Below the pieces are notes generated by a model, which was not told the DNA's origin, did not search any database, and saw only the letters and a program-made list of their open reading frames with translations. A program made the translations under genes and the position numbers. Positions 6,536 through 13,573 of a DNA stretch of 18,317 bases are shown here, one piece after another. The stretch is taken from NCBI GenBank assembly GCA_029779995.1, contig JAKOZM010000321.1, positions 1 to 18,317 on the forward strand, read 5' to 3'. Numbering within the stretch: the first letter of the stretch is position 1; every line of letters starts with the position of its first letter. Source of the DNA: Actinomycetes bacterium (lineage in GTDB: Bacteria > Actinomycetota > Actinomycetes > S36-B12 > UBA10799).

Positions 6536-7166
6536 GGGTGTCTCTTTCTGTGGTGGCGTCATGGAGATTGAGCAATGTGCCAGCTTCATGGGTGTAGATC
6601 CCGGATTCCAGAATCTCGATCGTGCTGCGGTACATACGCCGCAGGCCGTCCGGATCGAGGACGTCTGCGCCGGTCGCCTGCAGCATGGCGCCGCCGAACA
6701 GCAGCGGCCCGAGGCGCAGCATGACGAGGACGGCTGCCCGCATGTCCGGGTCGTCGCTCGGGCGGACGTGGCCGGCCGCGGTCTGGGCCGCCATCGTCTG
6801 CTTGGTGAGATCGATGATGCTGGCGATGAGCTGATTGGCGTGCGGGGAGTCCTCGCTCGCCTGGCGCATGAGGTAACGCACGAGAGTCATCGACTCGTCG
6901 GTGAATCCTTCGAACCCGCTCATGGACTCGGTCGGGTCACCCTGCCGGGACAGCATGTCCTGGAAGAACGTGAATACGTGGTCGTCACAGGCGGCGCGCA
7001 GGCCATCCTTGCTGCCGTAGTGGTGCAGGATCAGGGCGGGGGAGACGTCGGCGTCCTTGGCGATGGTGCGCACGCTGGTCCCGGCGAAGCCGTCGGTGCC
7101 GAAACGCCGCAGAGCGACGTCCAGGATGCGACTCTGGGCGGGGTCGGCTGAACGCACGTTCAACAT
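6525..7166 (-). CDS. TetR-family regulator of the adjacent efflux gene
   Basis: The 213-residue protein has an N-terminal TetR helix-turn-helix: the region R-I-L-D-V-A-L-R-R-F-G leads to the recognition segment V-S-P-A-L-I-L-H-H-Y-G-S-K-D-G-L (about residues 41-56). The C-terminal half is the variable ligand-binding and dimerisation domain. The gene precedes and overlaps the DHA2 transporter gene, the standard arrangement of a self-regulating, drug-responsive repressor-pump operon. The ATG at 7166 is the best start; a GTG at 7157 is possible. No ribosome binding site precedes either, so the mRNA may be leaderless. Two palindromes sharing the half-site TGAAC lie over the start region (7149-7162 and 7169-7182) and are the probable operator. 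The ligand is unknown. Confidence 0.92.
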   Translation of the reverse strand: MLNVRSADPAQSRILDVALRRFGTDGFAGTSVRTIAKDADVSPALILHHYGSKDGLRAACDDHVFTFFQDMLSRQGDPTESMSGFEGFTDESMTLVRYLMRQASEDSPHANQLIASIIDLTKQTMAAQTAAGHVRPSDDPDMRAAVLVMLRLGPLLFGGAMLQATGADVLDPDGLRRMYRSTIEILESGIYTHEAGTLLNLHDATTERDTRDH

Positions 7167-7182
7167 GCTAAACGGGTGTTCA
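7149..7182. promoter_or_regulatory. Paired palindromic operator candidate for TetR
   Basis: TGAACGCACGTTCA (7149-7162) is a palindrome with 6-bp arms and 2 central bases. TAAACGGGTGTTCA (7169-7182) is a weaker copy of the same design (4 of 6 arm positions match). Their centres are 20 bp apart, about two helical turns, so two dimers would bind the same face. The first site covers the early codons of the TetR gene and the second lies just upstream. Confidence 0.55.
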
Positions 7183-7306
7183 GTCTGGTGTCGCGGTGGG
7201 TGGGCCGAGCCGGGCGGTCAGCAAACTGCGGCGAAATGGGCGGAAGGTGCGATTTTGCGCGGCGTGTCGCAGCAACAACTGCCCAATCGCGCCGGCTGGC
7301 ACACAG

Positions 7307-7343
7307 AAAACCCGCCCCCGCGCAGTCCGCGGAGACGGGCTTT
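7307..7343 (-). terminator. Rho-independent terminator of the DUF6325-SHOCT operon
   Basis: On the minus strand a 16-bp stem (AAAGCCCGTCTCCGCG with its partner, three G-T pairs) closes a 5-base loop at 7323-7327 and runs into TTTTCTGTG. It starts 11 bp after the SHOCT stop codon. This is the clearest intrinsic terminator in the window. Confidence 0.9.
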
Positions 7344-7354
7344 CACGAAGTCGA

Positions 7355-7666
7355 TCAGGCGTTGAGAATCTTGGCCTTCTCCGCGGCGAACTCCTCATCA
7401 GTGAGGATGCCCGCATCACGCAGGGCCCCGAGTTCCTTCAGCTTGGCGATCTTGTCATCGGTGCTCGGTGCGGCGGGCGCCGGCGCGGGAGCGGGCGCTG
7501 CCTGCGGCGGGGGCGCGGCCGCAGCAGCCTGCTGTTGCTGCTGCGCGGCGTACTTCTGCTGCTGTTTGTTGTGAATCGAACCGCTCACGGCGGTCGCGGT
7601 TCCGGCGACGACGGCTGTGCGGGCCATCGTTCCCATCAGGCCAGGGCGGCCTCGGCGCATCGGCAT
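7355..7666 (-). CDS. SHOCT-domain small protein
   Basis: The 103-residue product has three parts: a short N-terminal Gly/Ala/Thr segment with a weak membrane-like stretch (about 12-30), a low-complexity linker of Gln runs followed by Ala-Pro repeats (about 34-66), and a C-terminal SHOCT domain with L-K-E-L-G-A-L-R-D-A-G-I-L-T-D-E-E-F (about 76-93). SHOCT domains occur at the ends of many unrelated bacterial proteins and are thought to mediate oligomerisation; no enzymatic role is known. The ATG at 7666 follows the TAA of the DUF6325 gene without any gap (TAAATG), and GGAGGA lies 7 bp upstream within the end of that gene, so the two are translationally coupled. A strong terminator closes the unit. 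Confidence 0.88.
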   Translation of the reverse strand: MPMRRGRPGLMGTMARTAVVAGTATAVSGSIHNKQQQKYAAQQQQQAAAAAPPPQAAPAPAPAPAAPSTDDKIAKLKELGALRDAGILTDEEFAAEKAKILNA

Positions 7667-8107
7667 TTACTCTTCCTCCAGATCTGCAATGGCTTCCACC
7701 ACGACGTCGCGCGGTATGCGGAAGTACGACACCAGTTCCCCACCGGAGCCCCTGATCGCCTGGGCGAGCCGGGATGCCCAGGTGTTCTCCCAGACGATGA
7801 CCAGCGCCGACGACTCGGGATCCAGTCCTTCTGCCAGGCCGACGAGATCCTCGTCGCTGAGCAGATCGAGCTGCGACTCCGTGATGCCGTCGAAGGCATC
7901 CGCGATATCGGCATCCTCCACCTCGATGAAGGCGGCGTTCCCCTCGGCATCCTTGGTGAGGAACGCGAGGTCGATGATCCGGACGGTGCCACTCTGCTGA
8001 AGTTCAGCGATGGCCGGCGCCACCTCCCCGTTGAACCGGTTCCCTTCGAACAGCACAACGGCGACGTCGACGGGTCCGACGGAATCAGGGTCGGGGATGT
8101 CAGGCAT
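7667..8107 (-). CDS. DUF6325 family protein
   Basis: The 146-residue acidic protein matches the actinobacterial DUF6325 family as I remember it: an opening G-P-V-D-V-A-V-V-L-F-E-G-N-R-F-N-G-E, an I-I-D-L-A-F-L-T-K-D stretch, the W-E-N-T-W-A motif in the second half, and a C-terminal G-G-E-L-V-x-x-x-R-I-P segment. It looks like a ferredoxin-like alpha-beta cytoplasmic protein without a signal peptide. The function is unknown. Members are often next to SHOCT-domain genes, as here. The ATG at 8107 is chosen because GAGAGGA lies 6 bp upstream; the frame stays open to 8236, but that extension is Pro/His-rich and unlike the family. Promoter elements would lie in 8108-8256, shared with the divergent tRNA-Arg. 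Confidence 0.88.
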   Translation of the reverse strand: MPDIPDPDSVGPVDVAVVLFEGNRFNGEVAPAIAELQQSGTVRIIDLAFLTKDAEGNAAFIEVEDADIADAFDGITESQLDLLSDEDLVGLAEGLDPESSALVIVWENTWASRLAQAIRGSGGELVSYFRIPRDVVVEAIADLEEE

Positions 8108-8241
8108 GAAGAATCCTCTCAGGCGGGTTGTCCCCGTTCTATCGTGGATCGGCGGGTCTGGCCAGTCTTGGCCGGTGCATGGGTCGCTGGGTGCGCGCAG
8201 AGCATTCGGGTGGTGGCTGGGATTGCTATCGCCCAAGCCGA

Positions 8242-8253
8242 TACACTGGTCCG
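8242..8253 (+). promoter_or_regulatory. -10 box and start region of the tRNA-Arg promoter
   Basis: TACACTGGTCCG here is identical to the 12 bases upstream of tRNA-Ser (363-374). TACACT is a plausible -10 hexamer, ending 9 bp before the tRNA 5' end at 8257. No good -35 box is apparent. Confidence 0.55.
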
Positions 8254-8256
8254 GAA

Positions 8257-8332
8257 GCGCCCGTAGCTCAACGGATAGAGCATCTGACTACGGATCAGAA
8301 GGTTAGGGGTTCGAATCCCTTCGGGCGCGCCA
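8257..8332 (+). tRNA. tRNA-Arg(ACG)
   Basis: The 76-base gene folds as a standard tRNA. The acceptor stem GCGCCCG (8257-8263) pairs with CGGGCGC (8322-8328), then discriminator G8329 and encoded CCA. The D stem is GCTC/GAGC. The anticodon stem TCTGA/TCAGA encloses CTACGGA, giving anticodon ACG at 8290-8292, which after A34-to-inosine editing reads CGU, CGC and CGA. The T loop is TTCGAAT. Confidence 0.97.
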
Positions 8333-8333
8333 A

Positions 8334-8360
8334 GGAACCCCTGGGCTGACCGGGGGTTTC
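8334..8360 (+). terminator. Hairpin terminator after tRNA-Arg
   Basis: GGAACCCCTGG (8334-8344) pairs with CCGGGGGTTTC (8350-8360) around a 5-base loop, 11 pairs including two G-T pairs. It starts 1 bp after the tRNA CCA. The following T content is modest. Confidence 0.7.
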
Positions 8361-8720
8361 GGTGTTTCCGGAAGTCGTGCGAGGATCCAGACCCGCTGAT
8401 TGGCTGGTGGCGTCTGCCGTTGCAAAGATCACGACGGACCCCGGCACTGATGACCCCTGCGGTCTACCGTGGAGGTGTCCGGCGCGGTTCGGGGTCGTCA
8501 TGTTCAGGCATCTCACCGCATGATGCTCACTGCGGGTCTTGCGTGCGGGGTGGTGGTTGCTGGGGGCTGGCTTCGAACACCGCACTCACCCTGGAATGTG
8601 GCGACGTCTCGCCGTCAGGGTCCGTCACAGCTAGCATCCAAGGTTTCCTGGAGGCCCAGGAGGTAGCCCAGGTGTCCCTCAATCCGTAGCGCCAGGTGTT
8701 CGACTCTGATGCGCCTGCGC
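8361..8720. other. Stretch of 360 bp without a supported gene
   Basis: This stretch lies between the tRNA-Arg terminator and the end of the MBL hydrolase gene. Short open frames exist on both strands, but none has a convincing start, codon bias or recognisable motif. The one structural element I see is a composite hairpin: ACCCTG (8588-8593) pairs with CAGGGT (8616-8621), enclosing GGCGA/TCGCC around CGTC. It could be a distal terminator for the minus-strand MBL transcript. Confidence 0.5.
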
Positions 8721-10019
8721 TCAGTCGGTGATGAGCGCCTCCGCCCACCACGCCGGGGGCTGATTCGGCGGATTCATCGGGGGACCAGTGATCACCGTGG
8801 GCCCGACAACCGGCCATGCGTATGGATCGATGGTGGTCTGCCGCGTCACGATTGCATCGGCTGTGATGTCGAACGTCGTCAGGTCCTGGGCGATCGTCAC
8901 CGGGCCGTCGTACCGGGTGCGCATCTCGGTGTACACGGGGCCGACCGTGTCATGGTCCACGGCGAGGTGCCACATGACGGACATCCGGGCGCCTGCCCGC
9001 TTGAAGACGCCGCCAGCTGCTGCGGGGCTGGTGTGTACGCCGTTGACGATCTGCTCTGCGAAGGCCAGCGGAACGTTCGCCTTCTGTGCGTAGATGCCGG
9101 CGGAAGGAAACGTCTCATGGATGAGCAGGTCCACCCCCGTGGCGGCATCCACGAGCGGGTGACAGGGCCGCGTATCGCCCGAGAAGACCACACTCAGGCC
9201 GTTGAAGTCCAACCTGTAGCCGACCGACCCGTTAAGAATGTGGATCACCGGGAAGGACGAGATCCGCACCCCGTTGCGTTCGTACACCGTCGAGATCGTG
9301 TCGAAGGGGACCTCGCTGACCTCCATCCGAGCACCAGACTGCCCCGGATGGCCGTTGAGGGAGGCCGTGTCCCAGGCGTGCGCCAGCTCGAGGTGTGATG
9401 CATAGGCCTGGGTTCCGAGCTCTGGGCGCTCGCCGCCGGGCCCCCAGACCTCGACCGGGTCGCGGCGCCCGGCCTTCGCCAGACTCCAGACCAGGGTTGG
9501 CATGTCGCCAACGTGGTCGGCGTGCAGGTGCGTCAGGAAGACCTTCGTCGTTGCGGTCACCGGAAGATGCAGGCCGTTGAAGTTCGCCAACGCGCCGGAC
9601 CCCAGATCGAAGAAGAAGAAATCCCGCTGCGGGTTACCCACCTCCATCAGCACCGACGCCGACCCCTGCGCCTTGTTGGTGAACGGGTCACCGCTGCCGA
9701 GGATCGTCACCCGGATCGCTCCGTCGGCCACACGGTCGGAGTCCGGCAACACCGCCTCCGCCGCGCTCGTCGCTGGCTCGCCCACCGTGGGCGTGGTCGT
9801 GAGCGGCAGTGTGCTGCCCTGATAGGCCAACTCGGTCAATTGTGTGATCTCGGTCATCGCTGCATCCTTGTGGTCCCTCGGGCTGTGTCGACTGGTGTCC
9901 GCCTTGTCAGGTGGATCCACCCGCCGGTGCTTATGCCGGTGCCGCACGATGAGGTACAGCACGATCACCAGGACGAAGGACAAGACGATCAGCAGCAGGA
10001 GCGCGTTCTCGCCAGTCAT
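8721..10019 (-). CDS. Membrane-anchored metallo-beta-lactamase-fold hydrolase (RNase Z-like subgroup)
   Basis: The 432-residue protein has an N-terminal membrane span (residues 6-25) followed by a basic cluster R-H-R-H-K-H-R-R (26-33), which suggests that the catalytic part faces the cytoplasm. The MBL domain begins about residue 100 with V-T-I-L-G-S-G-D-P; the metal motif is H164-L-H166-A-D168-H169, and later ligands are the D of F-S-G-D-T-R-P and the H of M-W-H-L-A. The fold order resembles RNase Z, arylsulfatase-type and GntH-like MBL hydrolases, so activity on a phosphodiester, sulfate ester or lactone is possible; substrate unknown. The start at 10019 has GAGAGGAG about 6 bp upstream. 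An internal ATG at 9857 has its own AAGGA at 7 bp and would give a soluble form. The C-terminus is Pro-rich with a W-W. It lies 24 bp after the hypothetical gene. Confidence 0.88.
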   Translation of the reverse strand: MTGENALLLLIVLSFVLVIVLYLIVRHRHKHRRVDPPDKADTSRHSPRDHKDAAMTEITQLTELAYQGSTLPLTTTPTVGEPATSAAEAVLPDSDRVADGAIRVTILGSGDPFTNKAQGSASVLMEVGNPQRDFFFFDLGSGALANFNGLHLPVTATTKVFLTHLHADHVGDMPTLVWSLAKAGRRDPVEVWGPGGERPELGTQAYASHLELAHAWDTASLNGHPGQSGARMEVSEVPFDTISTVYERNGVRISSFPVIHILNGSVGYRLDFNGLSVVFSGDTRPCHPLVDAATGVDLLIHETFPSAGIYAQKANVPLAFAEQIVNGVHTSPAAAGGVFKRAGARMSVMWHLAVDHDTVGPVYTEMRTRYDGPVTIAQDLTTFDITADAIVTRQTTIDPYAWPVVGPTVITGPPMNPPNQPPAWWAEALITD

Positions 10020-10043
10020 TGCGGGCTCCTCTCAGCCACGCTG

Positions 10044-10538
10044 TCACGATCTCATCGCCCGATGACATATCGCTTCCACCGATGAGGTGGAACCCGCCGT
10101 GCTGCCTGGCGTCGACCCCGCCAACCTCGGGGTCAGCGGGACCTGCGCGGGGTTGACGAAAAGGACGCAGGCACCTGCCACGCTGGGGAGCACATCTGCC
10201 TCGGACGGGGCCACCTGGTACTCCAGACCCGCGCTGCGAATCCTGGGCAGGCACACCTGGAGGTGGGTATCGGCCACCGGTGTGTGTGCGGGATCCAGGA
10301 CAGACAGCACCGCCGCGACCACACGCGTGCTCGATCCGCTGCAGTCGCAATACCAACGGTCCAGGAACATGCCGGTGGTTAGGTACCCCAGCACGGCGCT
10401 TGACCCGGTGACAAACACCGTGGCCGGCGACAGGTCGAGCAGTGTCAGGGCAGACCCCGAGTACGCAAGCCGACGTGCGACGTGAACGTACGTTATGCCA
10501 TTGCTGTCATCATTGGTCGTCAACGCGCTGCCGTTCAT
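10044..10538 (-). CDS. Hypothetical protein between LAL regulator and MBL hydrolase
   Basis: I do not recognise this protein. It is 164 residues if it starts at the ATG at 10538. Codons in the middle (about residues 40-145) prefer G or C in the third position and look like a real gene, while the first 30 codons contain many A/T-ending codons, so the true start may be later, for example the GTG at 10418. The centre contains a W-Y-C-D-C pair of cysteines and two further cysteines, and the C-terminal part has a G-S-T-repeat linker (G-S-T-P-G-S-T-A-G-S-T). No signal peptide or membrane helix is clear. It lies 90 bp after the LAL gene and 24 bp before the MBL gene on the same strand, so co-transcription with the MBL gene is plausible. 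Confidence 0.5.
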   Translation of the reverse strand: MNGSALTTNDDSNGITYVHVARRLAYSGSALTLLDLSPATVFVTGSSAVLGYLTTGMFLDRWYCDCSGSSTRVVAAVLSVLDPAHTPVADTHLQVCLPRIRSAGLEYQVAPSEADVLPSVAGACVLFVNPAQVPLTPRLAGSTPGSTAGSTSSVEAICHRAMRS

Positions 10539-10628
10539 GAGGCGGGCGACGGTGGGTGGGCCGCCGGAGCCAGTTCACCAGGGGTCGAGGCCGAGCGCAC
10601 CCACCTGATCGGTGGAAGTCCGTGGTCC

Positions 10629-12845
10629 TCAATCGGGCAGTGGTGCCTCCACGAGGCCCCAGGACCGCGCGTATTCGACGGCATCCGCCCTGGAAGTGAC
10701 GCCGAACTTGCGGTAGATGGACAAGACGTGCGTCTTCACCGTGGACTGGGAGACGAACAGGTGCTCCCCGATCTGCTGAAGTGTGAGGTAGCTCGGCAGG
10801 AACTGCAGGATCCGCAGCTCTGTGGTGGTGAGCGCGCCGACTGCCCCGCCATGGTCGGACATGTGCACAAGCAGTGAGTCGGCCTCGGCGAGGCCCTGCG
10901 CCAAACCGGAAGCCCGCAAGTCCGATGTCATGTGTTGCCGGGCCTCTGATATCAGCAGGCGCGCTGTGGCACCATCCCCGAGGAGGGCCGCCGCTCGTGC
11001 CTGACACAGCCGTCCGGAGACGGCGAACCAGGGGCTGATTGCCCCGGCGGCCACCGTCAGGCGGCGGGCGGTGGCCAGCGCCGACGACGCAGCAGTCTTG
11101 TCGCCTACCAGCGCGAGCACCAGTGCCTGCGCGGTCATCGTCAACGCTCCCGTGGCGAGCCGATCCAAGTGGTGCGCCCGGGTCACCTCCGCAGCCTCGG
11201 ACACCAGGTGGATGCCGCGTTGGCGTTCCCCCGCCTCCAGGGCCAGCAGCCCCATCCACGACTTGGCGTTGGCCTCGATCACCGGGACATCGAGTGCTTG
11301 GGCCAGTGCCTCGGCCTCCAGCAGGCTCTCGATCCCCGCGGCGAGGTCCCCTTGCAGGCTCAGGGCGATCCCTTTGTTAAATGCGGCCGCGGCCCGGAAT
11401 GGGTCGTGTGGGCTCAGGCCACCCAAGGCACGGTGGCACAGATCGCGGGTCTCATCGATGCCCCGGGGGCTAACCAGGCCTTTCAGAACCGCGAACGTGG
11501 CGGCGTAGGGATCGCGTCGCGCCGCGTCGTGCCAGTCTGCGCCCGCATGCTCCTGCGCGAGACTCACCCATCGACGCATGGCGGTTGCGTCGCCTTGTTG
11601 CAGGTACGCCCAAGCGGCGGCCATCGTCAGCCATCGATCCTCAGCGATCTGTCGTTCGCTGAGTCCGGCGAGCCAGACGCGCAGACGGTCAAGAGAGCCG
11701 GACGCCACACATGTCGGCACGGCAGGCCAGATGATTCGGGACACGAGATCGGTGTTGCCGGATGCCGTGGCATGCCGGACAGCCGCTTCCACGTCCCCGT
11801 GAGCGTCGAACCACACCGCGGCCCGTTCGTGGAGACCGGCGATCTCACCGGGTGCCGCAGTGTGCAGTTCGGCGCTCAACTCCTCTACCAGCAGGTGGTG
11901 GCAGCGGTAGCGCGGCTGCTCGCCGTCCACAGCGATGAGCAACTGAATGCTGCGGTGGAGGTCCGCAAGAACCAGTGCGGAATCCTCGCGTTGCAGGACG
12001 GCGTCACACAACGGACCGCCAAGTTCGTCGAGGATCGAGGACCGCATCAGGAAGTGCCGGTTGTCCTCAGACAGGGTCGCCAACACCTGGGTGCGCAAAT
12101 AATCCGCCACGGCGCGATCAGACCCCTTGGTCAACGTCAAACGGGCCGGAGGACGGACATCCCCTGAGCGCATACTCAGCCCGGTCAGGTACACCCCAAC
12201 CGGCCAGCCCTCAGTGTGCTCGACGACGTCCGCCACTATCCAGGGCTGCACCGGTGCCCCCAGTCGAGTGAGGAGTTCCGCGGCCTCGCGCATGTCGAAG
12301 GCGAGGTCGGCCGCAGTCACCTCGGCCAGCCGTCCCGTGGTCCGCAACCTCGCCAGCCAGGCCGGAGTCTGGCTGCGGGACAGCAGGGCGGTTGTCGAGC
12401 CGTCTGGCGTGCCTTCACAGACCACAGCCAGAACCTGCTGGGCGGGATCGGAGGTCACCAAGTGGGCATCGTCCACCACCAGAATGAACGGTTGTGAGCG
12501 GGTTTGAGCCAAGCGGCCGAGACCGGGCAGCAGTGTTGCCGAGAAGGCGGGCTCCTTGGCCGTGATGCGCGCTCGGGTCGCGTCCGCCGGCGGGCCAATC
12601 ACCTCTAGGGCCTCGACGAGGGCCCGGGCCAACTCAGCGGGGTCATCACAGGCGGCGGTGACCCGTACCGTAACGGATGCTCTGTGACTGCCGGCAGTCC
12701 ACTGCCGGGCGACGGTGGACTTCCCCGAGCCGGCCGGACCGCTGATGACCACCACCGAGGGTGGTTCCGCGAGCAGACCGAGCACGCGATCGCGGGCGAT
12801 CTCTGCGACCACACCCGGCGCAGCGGCGGGGGTAGTGCCTGTCAC
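10629..12845 (-). CDS. LuxR-family ATP-binding (LAL/MalT-like) transcriptional regulator
   Basis: The product (738 residues from the GTG at 12845) is a STAND-type activator. A P-loop ATPase domain comes first, with Walker A G-P-A-G-S-G-K-S-T at 36-44 and Walker B F-I-L-V-V-D-D at 120-126. A long helical, TPR-like sensor region fills the middle (about 330-660). A LuxR/GerE helix-turn-helix is at the C-terminus (about 675-735: T-T-T-E-L-R-I-L then L-T-L-Q-Q-I-G-E-H-L-F-V-S-Q-S-T-V-K-T-H). Proteins of this design bind an inducer and ATP, multimerise and activate nearby promoters. The frame stays open upstream to 13073, but that extension would run through the divergent gene and is Arg-rich non-protein-like sequence, so the GTG near the P loop is preferred; the exact start is uncertain. 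The inducer and targets are unknown; the downstream hypothetical and MBL genes or the divergent membrane gene are candidates. Confidence 0.9.
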   Translation of the reverse strand: MTGTTPAAAPGVVAEIARDRVLGLLAEPPSVVVISGPAGSGKSTVARQWTAGSHRASVTVRVTAACDDPAELARALVEALEVIGPPADATRARITAKEPAFSATLLPGLGRLAQTRSQPFILVVDDAHLVTSDPAQQVLAVVCEGTPDGSTTALLSRSQTPAWLARLRTTGRLAEVTAADLAFDMREAAELLTRLGAPVQPWIVADVVEHTEGWPVGVYLTGLSMRSGDVRPPARLTLTKGSDRAVADYLRTQVLATLSEDNRHFLMRSSILDELGGPLCDAVLQREDSALVLADLHRSIQLLIAVDGEQPRYRCHHLLVEELSAELHTAAPGEIAGLHERAAVWFDAHGDVEAAVRHATASGNTDLVSRIIWPAVPTCVASGSLDRLRVWLAGLSERQIAEDRWLTMAAAWAYLQQGDATAMRRWVSLAQEHAGADWHDAARRDPYAATFAVLKGLVSPRGIDETRDLCHRALGGLSPHDPFRAAAAFNKGIALSLQGDLAAGIESLLEAEALAQALDVPVIEANAKSWMGLLALEAGERQRGIHLVSEAAEVTRAHHLDRLATGALTMTAQALVLALVGDKTAASSALATARRLTVAAGAISPWFAVSGRLCQARAAALLGDGATARLLISEARQHMTSDLRASGLAQGLAEADSLLVHMSDHGGAVGALTTTELRILQFLPSYLTLQQIGEHLFVSQSTVKTHVLSIYRKFGVTSRADAVEYARSWGLVEAPLPD

Positions 12846-12860
12846 CTGGTCAGTGTAGGA

Positions 12861-12965
12861 GAGCGGCGGGGTGTCCCCGCTCCCGAGTGCAGCTGCGATG
12901 GCCGAAGCGGGTTTCCTCCTGAACGGTTGATTCCAAGCGTTTACCCACTGGCCACACTCAGTGTG
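12861..12965. promoter_or_regulatory. Divergent promoter region with two inverted repeats
   Basis: The gap between the LAL gene and the divergent membrane gene holds a GC-rich imperfect hairpin (GAGC-ggc-GGGG-tgt-CCCC-GCTC, 12861-12882) and an exact short palindrome CACACT-c-AGTGTG (12953-12965) that touches the GTG start of the membrane gene. No clear -35/-10 pair is identifiable. Either repeat could be a regulator binding site. Confidence 0.35.
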
Positions 12966-13540
12966 TGCGCCCATCGACTGCCCCAGCGCCCCTGACCCGA
13001 GGGCTGGATCCGCAGACCCGACGGATCGTGGCCATCGTCGTCGCCGGCTCCGCCATTGGCTGGTGGCCGGCATTCACCCTCGGCGTATATGGTGTGATCT
13101 TCTTCGAGCAGCATCTCGCCCTGTGGGCGGCCGCGACCAGCGCCTTCCTGGCCCTGATTCTGGTTGGCGGAACCCCGGTGCGCCGCCACGTCAGCACGTA
13201 CGCACTCCTGGTGCCCTCGGCTTGGCTGGTGCTGCTGTGGCTCCTGCCTGTCACCACCTCCGGGCCCGCGCACTTTGCCCTCTTCTGGTCAGGCGTTGTC
13301 ATCACGCTACTCGGCATTCCAGCACTGGCGGCATTCATGATCCGGCTCATGATCCCGGCCACGGAACATCTGTCGGGGCGTCAGGCATTGTTGGTCGCGG
13401 GTGTCGTGGTGGTCGTCATGGCGTCGGCGTATCTGCTCGGTACCCAGCACCCGCACATGCTCAGCTGCGACGACTTCACGATCAGCGGGAACTTCGCGCC
13501 CAGCGACTGCAACCCCGGTGCCGATGTCGAGACACCGTGA
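12965..13540 (+). CDS. Small multi-pass membrane protein, function unknown
   Basis: The 191-residue product has about five hydrophobic helices (roughly 21-45, 50-69, 79-97, 103-130 and 141-160), then a short C-terminal tail of about 28 residues with two cysteines (C-D-D-F and D-C-N-P) that could form a disulfide if the tail is outside. I recognise no family motif. The GTG at 12965 is the first start in frame after the divergent LAL gene's promoter region; a ribosome binding site is not visible, so the mRNA may be leaderless. The hydrophobic pattern and codon use make it a real gene. Its divergent position relative to the LAL regulator makes it a possible regulatory target, but this is inference. 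It ends 33 bp before the convergent VapC gene. Confidence 0.75.
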   Translation: MRPSTAPAPLTRGLDPQTRRIVAIVVAGSAIGWWPAFTLGVYGVIFFEQHLALWAAATSAFLALILVGGTPVRRHVSTYALLVPSAWLVLLWLLPVTTSGPAHFALFWSGVVITLLGIPALAAFMIRLMIPATEHLSGRQALLVAGVVVVVMASAYLLGTQHPHMLSCDDFTISGNFAPSDCNPGADVETP

Positions 13541-13573
13541 CGTCGCTGCATGGCTGCTGTGGCTCTCGTCGGC

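Noticed and set aside
7500..7570. CAG/CTG-like repeats that could suggest a microsatellite or CRISPR-like array
   Set aside because: They encode the poly-Gln and Ala-Pro linker of the SHOCT protein; there are no spaced direct repeats.
8420..8689. Short open frames in the gap after tRNA-Arg, including one with a hydrophobic stretch near 8519-8575
   Set aside because: No ribosome binding site, no codon bias and Cys/Gly/Arg/Ser-rich translation. I cannot support a gene here.
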